A stretch of 64,000 bases of DNA. Source: Dietzia aurantiaca. GTDB taxonomy: Bacteria > Actinomycetota > Actinomycetes > Mycobacteriales > Mycobacteriaceae. Within the stretch, counting starts at the first letter, position 1; each line of letters begins with the position of its first letter. The stretch is taken from positions 186,001-250,000 of the forward strand of contig NZ_JAIFXZ010000003.1 of the NCBI RefSeq assembly GCF_021033825.1, read 5' to 3'. Made by a program: the position numbers and the translations under genes. A model generated the notes under the pieces. That model had not been told where the DNA came from, did no database searches, and saw nothing but the letters and a program-made list of their open reading frames with translations. Below are positions 43,919-51,743 of this stretch, piece by piece.

Positions 43919-45990
43919 GCCCGCAGGAACGCGTCCCCGAAGGCGGGCAGCTCCCGCACCCGCACCCCGGTCGCGTGATAGGCGGCGTTCACGATCGACG
44001 CGGCCGCGCCGACGATCCCGATCTCGCCGATGCCGCGCGCGCCGAGCGGCCCGGCGTGGGGATCGGACTCGTCGAGCCACTCCACCTCGATCTCGGGGAT
44101 GTCGGCGTTGACCGGCACGTGGTACTCGGCGAGGTCGTGGTTGACCACGTGGCCGAACCGCGGATCCATCTCGCCCTTCTCGTGCAAGGCCATCCCCACG
44201 CCCATCGTCATGCCGCCGATGAGCTGTGAGCGCGCGGTGCGGGGGTTGACGATGCGCCCGGCGGAGAAGACCCCGAGCATGCGATCGAGCCGGATCTCCC
44301 CCGTCAGTTCGTTGATGCTGACCTGCGCGAAGTGCGCGCCGAACGAGTGCATCGCGACCTCCTCCTCGGCGGGGTTCTCCCCCGCCTCGGCCTGCGACTC
44401 GGCCCCGGGCGCGGGGTCGGCGCCGTGCTCGCGACGGAACTCCTCGGCGGCCAGGAGGATCGCGGCGCCCCAGCTCGCCAGACCGGTCGATCCACCGGCG
44501 ACGGTGGCGTTCGGCAGGTCCGTGTCGCCGATCCCCAGATCGATCTGCTCGACCGGCACGCCCAGCCCGTCCGCCGCCACCTGGGCGAGCACGGTCCAGG
44601 TGCCGGTGCCGATGTCCGCGGCGCCGATGTCGACCCGGTAGCCGTCGTCGGTGCGGCGGATGCGCGCGATGGAGCCCGGCTGCCGCAGGGCCGGGTACGT
44701 GGCGGCCGCGACTCCCGTGCCGATCAACCACCCGTTCTCCCGGCGGGACCGCGGTGCCGGGTCGCGGCCTGACCACCCGAAACGGTCGGCGCCCGAGCGC
44801 AGGCAGTCGATCAGACGTCGCTGGTTGAAGGGCAGCCCGGTGTCCGGGTGCCGGTCGGGCTCGTTGCGGACGCGCACCTCGATCGGGTCGAGCCCCGTGG
44901 CCACGGCGAGCTCGTCCATCGCGATCTCCAGGCCCACCATGCCGGCCGCCTCCCCCGGCGCGCGCATCCAGGACGGCACCGGGGCGTCGAGCGGGACCAC
45001 CTTCTGCGTGAGCCGCCGGTGCTCGGCGGCGTACATCATCCGGACCGGTTTGATCGCCAGCTCGGGGAACTCCTTGGTGTGCGAGGACATGGACACGGCG
45101 TCGAAACCGATCGCGGTGAGCCGGCCTTCGCGATCCGCACCGAGCCGCACGTGCTGCGACGTGGCGGGGCGGTGACCCGTGAGTGCGAACATCTGCTGCC
45201 GGGAGACCGCATAGGTGACCCGACGCCCCGGGACGGCCCGGGCCGCGAGTGCGGTGAGCATGAGATCGGCGTGGGGCATCCCCTTGGATCCGAACCCGCC
45301 GCCCACATGGGGGTTGATGATGCGGATCTGCTCGCGGTCGAGGCCGAGGATCGGCGCGATCATGTCGCGCGCGGGGTGTGCACCCTGAGTCGAGAGCCAG
45401 AGCGTGAGCTCGTCGTCGTCCCATCGGGCGACGGTGGTGTGCGGCTCCATGGGGTTGTTGTGCTCCATGGGGGTGTCGTAGACGGCGTCCACCACGATGT
45501 CCGCGTCCGCCAGTGCCGCGACGACGTCCCCGAGGATGTACTCGGCCGAGTCCGGGTCCTCCGGGAGCCGGGCGGACGGGTGGTCGCGCCGGAAGTCCGC
45601 GTCGTGTGGCTCGGTCTCGTAGGTCACCTCGACCACGTCCGCGGCGCGCCGTGCCTGTTCGGGCGTGGTGGCGACGACCGCACCCAGATACTGCCCCCGG
45701 AACCCGATCTCCGCGTCGCGGAGGATCGCGAGTTCCCGGTCGTCGGTCTCCGCCAGCGGCGGGGCGTTGTCCGGTGTGAGGACGTGGACGACCCCGTCCA
45801 TCGCCTCGGCCGCGGAGGTGTCCAGCACCAGGGCCCGGCCGCGCGCGATCGTCGCCTGGAGGGGAAAGAGGTACAGCGGGTCGGGCCCGGGGTGTTCGTA
45901 GGCGTAGCGGGCCCGGCCACGTACCTTGTCGGCGCCGTCGGATCGGACCCGGTCGGTGCCGATCGCGGAGGCGGGCAGGAGTTCGGCCAT
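43915..45990 (-). CDS. Molybdopterin-binding subunit of xanthine-dehydrogenase family enzyme (PaoC-like)
   Basis: This 691-residue large subunit binds the Mo cofactor. Visible motifs are the N-terminal GADKVRGRARYAYE, the cofactor-binding GGGFGSKGMPHADLM, the WMRAPGEAAGM loop and the C-terminal GARGIGEIGIVGAAASI with the catalytic Glu expected in IGEIG. Its arrangement with the two neighbours is that of periplasmic aldehyde oxidase PaoABC or related aldehyde/purine hydroxylases. An acidic insert EAGENPAEEEV occurs before AMHSFGAHF. ATG 45990; 3 bases from the FAD subunit. No Tat signal is visible on this subunit. Confidence 0.88.
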   Translation of the reverse strand: MAELLPASAIGTDRVRSDGADKVRGRARYAYEHPGPDPLYLFPLQATIARGRALVLDTSAAEAMDGVVHVLTPDNAPPLAETDDRELAILRDAEIGFRGQYLGAVVATTPEQARRAADVVEVTYETEPHDADFRRDHPSARLPEDPDSAEYILGDVVAALADADIVVDAVYDTPMEHNNPMEPHTTVARWDDDELTLWLSTQGAHPARDMIAPILGLDREQIRIINPHVGGGFGSKGMPHADLMLTALAARAVPGRRVTYAVSRQQMFALTGHRPATSQHVRLGADREGRLTAIGFDAVSMSSHTKEFPELAIKPVRMMYAAEHRRLTQKVVPLDAPVPSWMRAPGEAAGMVGLEIAMDELAVATGLDPIEVRVRNEPDRHPDTGLPFNQRRLIDCLRSGADRFGWSGRDPAPRSRRENGWLIGTGVAAATYPALRQPGSIARIRRTDDGYRVDIGAADIGTGTWTVLAQVAADGLGVPVEQIDLGIGDTDLPNATVAGGSTGLASWGAAILLAAEEFRREHGADPAPGAESQAEAGENPAEEEVAMHSFGAHFAQVSINELTGEIRLDRMLGVFSAGRIVNPRTARSQLIGGMTMGVGMALHEKGEMDPRFGHVVNHDLAEYHVPVNADIPEIEVEWLDESDPHAGPLGARGIGEIGIVGAAASIVNAAYHATGVRVRELPAFGDAFLRA

Positions 45991-45993
45991 CGT

Positions 45994-46992
45994 CTACACC
46001 TCCGTATCCGTGAGCTCGCCGAGCACGGTCATGATCGCCCCGCGCGTCATCGGCACCTTGAACTCGTTGCCCTCCAGCGGCGCGGCGGCCTCGAGCTCGG
46101 CGTCGGCCGCCCGGCGGAAGGTCTCCGGTGAGGGCCGTGCGCCCCGCAGCTCGGCCTCGGCGCGGCGTGCGCGCCACGGTTTGTGCGCGACCCCGCCGAG
46201 TGCGATCGATGCCTCGCGGATCACCGGTTCCGGCCCCGAGTCGTCGAGGTCGACCACCGCGGCCACGGAGGCCAGCGCGAACGCGTATGAGGCGCGATCG
46301 CGGATCTTGCGGTACGTCGACCGGCCCGCCGGCGGCGGCGGGAGCTCGACCGCGGAGATGAGATCGCCGTGGTCCAGCACCGTGTCCTTGTCCGGCCGGT
46401 CCTCGGGCAGCCTGTGCAGGTCCGTCACCGGTATCCGGCGCTCCCCGTCGGAGGAGAGGACGACGACGACGGCTTCGAGGGCCGCGAGCGCTACCGCCAT
46501 ATCGGAGGGATGGGTGGCCACACAGGCCTCGGATGCGCCGAGTATCGCGTGATAGCGCACATATCCGCCGATCGCCGAGCAGCCCGACCCGGGTTCGCGC
46601 TTGTTGCAGGGCGTGGTGACGTCCTGGAAGTAGACGCAGCGCGTGCGCTGCAGGAGATTCCCGCCCGTCGTGGCGGCGTTGCGCAGCTGGCCGGAGGCAC
46701 CGGAGAGCAGCGCGCGCGACAGCACCGGGTAGTCGCGACGGATCCGTGGATGGGCGGCCAGGTCGCTGTTGCGGACCATGGCGCCCACGCGGACCCCGCC
46801 GTCGCCGGAGTCCTCGACCGCATCCAGCTCCAGACGCCCGATGTCCACGACGGTGTCCGGCGCGGCGACCCCGAGCTTGAGGTGGTCGACGAGGTTGGTG
46901 CCGCCGGCGAGGAACACGGCGCCGGGCCGGTCGGCGACGGCGGCCACGGCGTGCCCGGGATCGGTGGCCCGTTCGTACTCGAATTGCTTCAT
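45994..46992 (-). CDS. FAD-binding subunit of Mo hydroxylase (PaoB-like, with 4Fe-4S motif)
   Basis: This 332-residue medium subunit has the FAD-binding FLAGGTNLVDHLKLG, SGQLRNAATTGGNLLQRTRC and the CO-dehydrogenase flavoprotein fold. It has the extra Cys-containing insert CVYFQDVTTPCNKREPGSGC, characteristic of PaoB, where it holds a 4Fe-4S cluster. This sets it apart from ordinary xanthine dehydrogenase medium subunits. The ATG at 46992 overlaps the stop of the 2Fe-2S subunit (ATGA). Confidence 0.88.
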   Translation of the reverse strand: MKQFEYERATDPGHAVAAVADRPGAVFLAGGTNLVDHLKLGVAAPDTVVDIGRLELDAVEDSGDGGVRVGAMVRNSDLAAHPRIRRDYPVLSRALLSGASGQLRNAATTGGNLLQRTRCVYFQDVTTPCNKREPGSGCSAIGGYVRYHAILGASEACVATHPSDMAVALAALEAVVVVLSSDGERRIPVTDLHRLPEDRPDKDTVLDHGDLISAVELPPPPAGRSTYRKIRDRASYAFALASVAAVVDLDDSGPEPVIREASIALGGVAHKPWRARRAEAELRGARPSPETFRRAADAELEAAAPLEGNEFKVPMTRGAIMTVLGELTDTEV

Positions 46993-47507
46993 CGGTCCTC
47001 CCGGGCGGCATCGCGTACGGCGGCCACGATGTTGACGTAGGCGCCGCACCGGCACAGGTTTCCGCTCATGCGTTCGCGGATCTCGTCGTCGTCGTCGGAC
47101 AGGTCGACACGCGCCTCGAGGTCCTCGGTGACCACGCTGGGCGCGCCGTCGGCCGCCTCGCGGATCGCGCCCACCGCGGAGCAGACCTGGCCGGGCGTGC
47201 AGTATCCGCACTGGAAGGCGTCCCGGTCCAGGAAGGCGCGATGCACCGGGGCGAGGTCGTCCGCGGCGGCGAGGCCGTCGGAGGTGGTGACCTCCGCGCC
47301 GTCCTGGCTCAGCACCAGCAGGAGGCAGGAGTTGAGCCGCCGACCGTCCACCAGGACAGTGCACGCTCCACACTGACCGTGGTCGCAGCCCTTCTTCGGG
47401 GAGAAGTTCTGCAGGTGGTCGCGGAGGGCGTCGAGAAGAGTGGTCCGTGGGTCCACGCTCAGCGAGTGTTCGTGGCCGTCGACCACCAGGTTCACAGATC
47501 GGTCCAT
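46989..47507 (-). CDS. 2Fe-2S subunit of Mo hydroxylase (PaoA-like)
   Basis: This 172-residue small subunit has two 2Fe-2S clusters: the plant-type GCDHGQCGACTV with a fourth Cys in LNSCLLLVL, and the helical-domain FQCGYCTPGQV plus SGNLCRCGAY. The chain starts directly at the ferredoxin fold, without Tat signal, so this enzyme is probably cytosolic, unlike E. coli PaoA. ATG 47507 has GGAGGG upstream. First gene of the operon, divergent from the OYE gene. An acidic SDDDDE segment near the C-terminus is encoded by a GAC-repeat site. Confidence 0.9.
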   Translation of the reverse strand: MDRSVNLVVDGHEHSLSVDPRTTLLDALRDHLQNFSPKKGCDHGQCGACTVLVDGRRLNSCLLLVLSQDGAEVTTSDGLAAADDLAPVHRAFLDRDAFQCGYCTPGQVCSAVGAIREAADGAPSVVTEDLEARVDLSDDDDEIRERMSGNLCRCGAYVNIVAAVRDAAREDR

Positions 47508-47636
47508 GGGCCCTCCACACCTGTCACGGGGCCGACCCTGCGGGCGGCGCCTCGTCGTCGTCGTGTGGCGCCACCCTCCTCCCCCGCACAGGAACCCCGC
47601 AACCGGTCGGGCCTCGCCGCGGCCACACCTCGCGCC

Positions 47637-47675
47637 AATCAAGCATTTGCTTGGTTAGGTGGACAAACCTATGCT
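47637..47675 (+). promoter_or_regulatory. Promoter and two palindromes upstream of the OYE gene
   Basis: TTGCTT (47647-47652) and TATGCT (47670-47675) are 17 bases apart. AATCAAGC-ATTT-GCTTGGTT (47637-47656) covers the -35 with 8-bp arms (one mismatch), and TAGGT-N6-ACCTA (47656-47671) covers the spacer. Both are typical operator shapes (TetR/MarR-like). No regulator gene is next to them, so the binding protein is elsewhere. Confidence 0.5.
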
Positions 47676-47757
47676 CGACGGAGACGGCACACCGCTGACG
47701 ACGGACCGGCGCCGAGCTCCGGAACCGTCGCCGCACGAAGAGATGAGAGGTCGCGCG

Positions 47758-48960
47758 ATGACCCAGTCGGTCGCCCCAGGTCGGGAAGCACTGTTCCAGC
47801 CGCTCGAGATCCGTTCCCTGCAGCTCGCCAACCGCCTGGCGATGTCGCCGATGACGCGCATGGGCTGCCCCGACGCGCTGCCGGACGAGGTCAACCGCGC
47901 GTACTACGCCTCCCGCGCGGCCGGTGGAACCGGGCTCGTGGTCACGGAGGGCATCGGCGTGGACCACCCGACCTCGGTGGACCATTCCTGGATTCCGCGC
48001 CTGGACACGCCGGAGTCGGTCGAGGCCTGGCGACTGGTGACGGACGCGGTGCATGCGGCGGGTGGCAGCATCATCGCCCAGCTCTGGCACGTGGGCCCGC
48101 TCTGGGGAGCCAACGCCCGCTTCGACAAGCCGAACCGCGACCGCCTGATGGAGATGCGGCCGATGCGGCCGTCGGGACTGTGGGGCACCCCGGGCGTGAC
48201 CACCTACTCCGAGCGCAGCGTCGCACGGTGGTCGCCGGAGATCGAGCCCATGACCGAGGCCGAGATCGCCGAGACGATCGAGGCGTACGCGCGGTCGGCG
48301 AGGCTGGCGATGGAGGCGGGCTTCGACGGCGTGACCCTCCACGGCGGCCACGGCTACCTGCCGGACGCGTTCGTCTGGGCCGACACCAACCGCCGCACCG
48401 ACTCCTGGGGTGGCGATCTGGCCGCGCGCGTCCGCTACCCGGCGGCCGTGGTGGCGGCGGTCCGCGAGGCGATCGGCCCCGACGCGCCGCTGTTCTACCG
48501 CTTCTCCCAGCACACGCAGCAGGACTACACGGCCCGCAAGGCCGAGAACCCCGAGGAGCTGGGCATCTACCTGGGCGCGCTCGCGGAGGCCGGCGTGGAT
48601 CTGTTCGACGCGTCGACGCGCCGGTTCAGCGATCCTGCGTTCCCCGACCTCGAGGGCGACGACGGCAAGGTCACCCTGGCCGGTTGGGCCCGCCGACTCA
48701 CGGGCAAGGCGTCCGGCGCTGTGGGCGGGGTGGGCATCGGCACGTCGCTGCGCGAGCAGAAGTCGGGGGCCGAGGTCCGGGCGTCGGACAACGTGGATTC
48801 GGTCGTGGAGCTCATGAACCGCGGGGAGTTCGATCTCATCTCCGTCGGTCGCCTGCACCTGGCCGATCCCGCTCTCGCCGGGATCCTGCGCTCCGCCGGC
48901 CCCCTGCCCGAGTTCATCCGCGAGGAGCACGAGGCGCCGCTGCGCGCGCCGCAGCCCTGA
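47758..48960 (+). CDS. NADH:flavin oxidoreductase, Old Yellow Enzyme family
   Basis: This 400-residue FMN enzyme has the TIM-barrel features of the OYE family: LANRLAMSPMTRMG at the N-terminus, GIGVDHPTSVDH, IIAQLWHVGP, the catalytic and substrate-binding HGGHGYLPDAFVWADTNRRT and a C-terminal SVGRLHLADPALAG. It reduces activated alkenes (enals, enones, nitro compounds) with NAD(P)H. The start ATG at 47758 has GAGAGG upstream; an in-frame ATG at 47743 is possible. Divergent from the Mo hydroxylase genes, with operators between them. Confidence 0.88.
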   Translation: MTQSVAPGREALFQPLEIRSLQLANRLAMSPMTRMGCPDALPDEVNRAYYASRAAGGTGLVVTEGIGVDHPTSVDHSWIPRLDTPESVEAWRLVTDAVHAAGGSIIAQLWHVGPLWGANARFDKPNRDRLMEMRPMRPSGLWGTPGVTTYSERSVARWSPEIEPMTEAEIAETIEAYARSARLAMEAGFDGVTLHGGHGYLPDAFVWADTNRRTDSWGGDLAARVRYPAAVVAAVREAIGPDAPLFYRFSQHTQQDYTARKAENPEELGIYLGALAEAGVDLFDASTRRFSDPAFPDLEGDDGKVTLAGWARRLTGKASGAVGGVGIGTSLREQKSGAEVRASDNVDSVVELMNRGEFDLISVGRLHLADPALAGILRSAGPLPEFIREEHEAPLRAPQP

Positions 48961-49028
48961 TCCGCGGTCGGCCAGTCCGGGGCAGCAGCCGACCACCGAG
49001 ACCGGGAAATTTGGTGGTCGCACACCCC

Positions 49029-49084
49029 TTGACTTGACAGGTCTGTATACATAATCTGAAACCGAGGTTTACAGACCTGTATAC
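49029..49084 (+). promoter_or_regulatory. Strong promoter with two operator copies
   Basis: TTGACT (49029-49034) and TAATCT (49052-49057) are 17 bases apart, a near-ideal promoter. Two copies of a palindrome (core ACAG-N2-CTGTATAC) overlap it: O1 at 49033-49050 lies in the -35/spacer and O2 at 49067-49084 (GTTTACAGACCTGTATAC, 7 of 8 arm bases paired) lies downstream of the start. This is a repressor-like layout. The regulator is unknown. Confidence 0.65.
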
Positions 49085-49119
49085 CCGCCTCCTGGCCCGA
49101 CCCCTCAAGGAGGGAAATC

Positions 49120-49284
49120 ATGTCGCCGTTCCGTCCCTTCATCGACCTTCTCGCCCAGCTGTGGTTCGCCCTCGACACCGCCAGTGCTGTCCGTCACGGC
49201 AAGCCCGTCTCCGACCGGGCCCGCGCGTACTGCATGACCGACCACGCGCCCACCCGGGCGCACCTCAGCTCCGTCGCCGCGTAG
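49120..49284 (+). CDS. Small hypothetical protein, 54 residues
   Basis: The reading frame ATG 49120 to TAG 49284 encodes 54 residues beginning MSPFRPFIDLLAQLW and ending RAHLSSVAA. It is preceded by a perfect AAGGAGGG ribosome site (49108-49115) and a strong regulated promoter. The protein has an amphipathic N-terminal helix and a charged C-terminal half with one Cys and several His. I recognise no family. A 12-bp perfect hairpin at 49341 follows. The quality of the expression signals is the reason to believe in this gene. Confidence 0.6.
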   Translation: MSPFRPFIDLLAQLWFALDTASAVRHGKPVSDRARAYCMTDHAPTRAHLSSVAA

Positions 49285-49340
49285 GTCCCGACATCTGCCG
49301 CTGTACCTACTGCGGACCCGCCGACGCGCGCACTCCCGGT

Positions 49341-49376
49341 CCGCCGTTGATCCGCGACCTCGCAGATCAACGGCGG
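49341..49376 (+). terminator. Hairpin downstream of the small gene
   Basis: CCGCCGTTGATC (49341-49352) and GATCAACGGCGG (49365-49376) are perfectly complementary across a 12-base loop. It lies 57 bases after the small gene and before the next ORF, so it fits a terminator or attenuator. Confidence 0.55.
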
Positions 49377-49405
49377 GCCGCGGCCTTCACGGCCAACCTG
49401 CGGAC

Positions 49406-49603
49406 ATGACTGTCACAGAGGAACTCTCCGACACCGGCCTGCGCCCCCGCTGGGCAGCGGAGTCCTTCCCGGAGCCCGAGACCGACGTCAAGCAGTCGAT
49501 CGCCCGCGTCGAGGCCGACCCCTTCCTGCTCCACACCACCACCGTGCGCGGGTTCGTCTACGACGTCTCCAGCGGCGAACTGCGCGAGGTCACCCGCGAC
49601 TGA
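49406..49603 (+). CDS. Short protein resembling the C-terminus of beta-carbonic anhydrase
   Basis: The 65-residue product ends DVKQSIARVEADPFLLHTT and TVRGFVYDVSSGELREVTRD, which resembles the C-terminal strand and helix of beta-class carbonic anhydrases (the VRGFVYDVxTGxLREV pattern). The N-terminal zinc-binding part of such an enzyme is absent, so it cannot be an active carbonic anhydrase by itself. It may be a stand-alone small protein of a conserved type or the remnant of a gene. Similarity is by eye. Upstream codons on another frame end in an ATGA overlap with its start (49406-49409). Confidence 0.45.
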   Translation: MTVTEELSDTGLRPRWAAESFPEPETDVKQSIARVEADPFLLHTTTVRGFVYDVSSGELREVTRD

Positions 49604-49708
49604 CGGCAGCATCCACTGCGCGGGGGCTCCGCACTGCACGTGATCGGCGTCACGAGGCAATGAGCTCGATCCGGCGCTTCCAGCGACCGGAGTGACTAAG
49701 TTCTTATT

Positions 49709-49724
49709 GAGCACAATCGTGCTC
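49709..49724. promoter_or_regulatory. Palindrome upstream of the HdeD-type gene
   Basis: GAGCACAATCGTGCTC is a perfect 6-bp inverted repeat with a 4-base centre, 26 bases before the ATG at 49751. It could be an operator or leader hairpin. Confidence 0.4.
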
Positions 49725-49750
49725 GCCCGCTCCCACACACGAGGTCCCAC

Positions 49751-50296
49751 ATGACCACTTCCACCTTCACCCCTGTCGCCAAGGGCATGCGCCTGGCCCT
49801 CATAGCCGGCGGCCTCATCGCCATCGCCTTCGGCATCGCCGTTCTCGTCTGGCCGGGCAAGACCGCCGTCGTCATCACCGGCGTCATCGCGGTCTGGGCC
49901 ATCGTGGCGGGACTCATCTACATCGCCATGTCGTTCGCCACCACCGGCCATTCCACCGGCAGCCGGGTGGGCCACGGCCTGCTCGGCGTGCTCTACATCG
50001 TCGCGGGCATCTACGCGTTCGTCTCACTGCAGCAGTCGGCGGCCTTCCTCGCGATCTTCGCCACCGTGCTGATCGGCGTCATGTGGATCTTCGAGGGCTT
50101 CACCGCCCTGTTCAACCTCGGCGAGGCCAGCTCGAAGGGCATCACGATCTTCTTCGCGGTCATCTCCGTGCTCGCCGGCATCTCGCTGGTGAGCACTCCC
50201 CTGTGGGGAGCCGGCTTCCTGTGGTGGCTCGCCGGCATCGCGCTTCTCGTCCTGGGCGTCCTCAACGTGATCCGAGGCTTCTCGATCAAGGCCTGA
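49751..50296 (+). CDS. HdeD-family (DUF308) membrane protein
   Basis: This 181-residue protein has about six transmembrane helices in three pairs, the DUF308 repeat layout: IAGGLIAIAFGIAVLVWP, VWAIVAGLIYIAMSFA, GVLYIVAGIYAFVSL, IGVMWIFEGFTALFN, and a C-terminal IALLVLGVLNVIRGF. HdeD proteins are linked to acid or membrane stress in enterobacteria; function here is unproven. Start ATG 49751. It is single, followed by the cobalamin riboswitch of the next operon. Confidence 0.8.
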   Translation: MTTSTFTPVAKGMRLALIAGGLIAIAFGIAVLVWPGKTAVVITGVIAVWAIVAGLIYIAMSFATTGHSTGSRVGHGLLGVLYIVAGIYAFVSLQQSAAFLAIFATVLIGVMWIFEGFTALFNLGEASSKGITIFFAVISVLAGISLVSTPLWGAGFLWWLAGIALLVLGVLNVIRGFSIKA

Positions 50297-50501
50297 CGCG
50301 CCGACCGGCCGTGGTGGGGATCAACATTCGGCCAGGTGGGCGACGGCGGAAACGTACCGCAGTGACGGCTGGTCAAGAGGTGGGCGAGCCGTCGCAGAGG
50401 GTGCGGCAGGTCTCGCCGTTGACCTTCCCGGGGCCGGCGATCGGGATTCCCACGGCTGCCCGCGGGGCAGGGATCGCGGTCTGACCGTGTTAGATTCGAC
50501 T

Positions 50502-50654
50502 GGCCAGCGAGACCGACAGGTCGCGGGAATCCGGTGCGAATCCGGAACTGACGCGCAGCGGTGAGGGTGATGGCAGGAGCACGATGCCACTGGGTCGGAC
50601 GATCCGGGAAGGCGCCCCTGACCAGGTGAACCCGAGTCCGAATACCGGCTGGCC
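50502..50654 (+). promoter_or_regulatory. Cobalamin riboswitch 1
   Basis: A closing stem GGCCAGC (50502-50508) / GCTGGCC (50648-50654) brackets conserved B12 aptamer elements: GGGAATCCGGTGCGAATCC (50524-50542), CTGACGCGCAGCGGTGAGGG and GCACGATGCCACTGG with the B12-box GCCACTG. The downstream 70 bases to the ATG at 50725 hold the expression platform. It implies that cobalamin represses the transporter operon starting at 50725. Confidence 0.85.
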
Positions 50655-50724
50655 CTCGCGGTGACCACCGCCAGGTCATGATCGGGCTTCGCGTTTCAAG
50701 GCCCGCGACCTCGAAGGCCCCACG

Positions 50725-51738
50725 ATGCGTGTACCCGCCCTCCTCCTCACTGCCTCCCTGTGCCTGGTGGCCTGCGCCCCAGCCGACGAGTCGACCTACG
50801 TCGCCGGCGCGGACCCGATCGAGAACTGCGGCGAGCAGGTGACGGTCGAGGCGACCCCCGAGCGGATCGTCTCGCTCAACCAGGGATCCACCGAGATCCT
50901 GCTCTCCCTCGGACTCGGCGACCGGATCGTCGGAACCGCCACCTGGACCGACCCCGTCCTCGAGGAGTTCGCCGAGGAGAACGCGGCCATCCCCCGGCTC
51001 GCGGACAATGAGCCGTCCATGGAGGCCGTCCTCGACACCGAGCCCGACTTCGTCACCGCCTCTTTCCGCAACACCCTGGGCGAAGGCGGGGTGGCCACCC
51101 GCGAGCAGTTCCACGAGCTCGGCGTGGGCACCTACATGTCACCGGCGGAGTGCGAGGGCAAGGTCGCCGACGCGGGAGACGGCGTGCGTGAGACCCCGTT
51201 CACCGAGGACATGCTGTTCCGGGAGATCACCGAGCTCGCGCAGATCTTCGACGTGCAAGAGGCGGGCGAGGAGCTCGTCGCCGACCTCCGCGGCCGCATC
51301 GACGCCGCCGGGCAGGTCGACGCGTCCGGGGTGACGGCGATGTACTGGTTCGCCAACTCCGAGTCCCCGTACATGGCCGGCTGCTGCGGCGCCCCGGGAT
51401 TGATCTCCACCACACTCGGGCTGGAGAACGCCTTCGACGACACCACCCAGGAGTGGCCGCAGATCAACTGGGAGGTCGTGGCCGAGCGCGATCCCGACTT
51501 GATCGTCGTGGGGGACCTGACCCGCAAGAGCCAGACCGCCGAGACCGCGGACGCCAAGATCGCCTACCTCGAGTCCAACCCGGTGACCCGCGAGATGACC
51601 GCCGTACGCGAGAAGCGGTTCATCGCCATCACGGGCGCGGAGATGAACCCCTCGCTGCGCACGGTCACCGGCGTGGAGACCGTCGCCACGGGGCTCGGCG
51701 AGCTCGGGCTCGTCGACGGACAGACCACGGCGGGCTGA
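50725..51738 (+). CDS. ABC transporter substrate-binding lipoprotein, B12-riboswitch-controlled (BtuF-like)
   Basis: This 337-residue protein has a lipoprotein signal with lipobox LVAC (Cys17) and a periplasmic-binding fold of class III (FecB/BtuF type): ATPERIVSLNQGSTEILLSLG, VLDTEPDFVTASF, and a C-terminal SLRTVTGVETVATGLG. Such proteins bind corrinoids, heme or siderophores; the riboswitch 50502-50654 favours corrinoids. The start ATG 50725 follows the leader directly. Permease and ATPase follow at 51744 and 52886. Confidence 0.8.
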   Translation: MRVPALLLTASLCLVACAPADESTYVAGADPIENCGEQVTVEATPERIVSLNQGSTEILLSLGLGDRIVGTATWTDPVLEEFAEENAAIPRLADNEPSMEAVLDTEPDFVTASFRNTLGEGGVATREQFHELGVGTYMSPAECEGKVADAGDGVRETPFTEDMLFREITELAQIFDVQEAGEELVADLRGRIDAAGQVDASGVTAMYWFANSESPYMAGCCGAPGLISTTLGLENAFDDTTQEWPQINWEVVAERDPDLIVVGDLTRKSQTAETADAKIAYLESNPVTREMTAVREKRFIAITGAEMNPSLRTVTGVETVATGLGELGLVDGQTTAG

Positions 51739-51743
51739 TCGGC

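Noticed and set aside
43919-47011. Very long reverse open frame (over 1000 codons) upstream of the MocA-like gene
   Set aside because: It is the antisense-free shadow frame of the Mo hydroxylase subunits on the same strand; composition is Arg/Gly/Ala-rich without motifs, while the other frame encodes well-recognised subunits.
49285-49405. Short frame with CRCTYCG (zinc-ribbon-like) ending in an ATGA overlap
   Set aside because: It has no start codon of its own outside the 54-residue gene and contains the perfect terminator-like hairpin.
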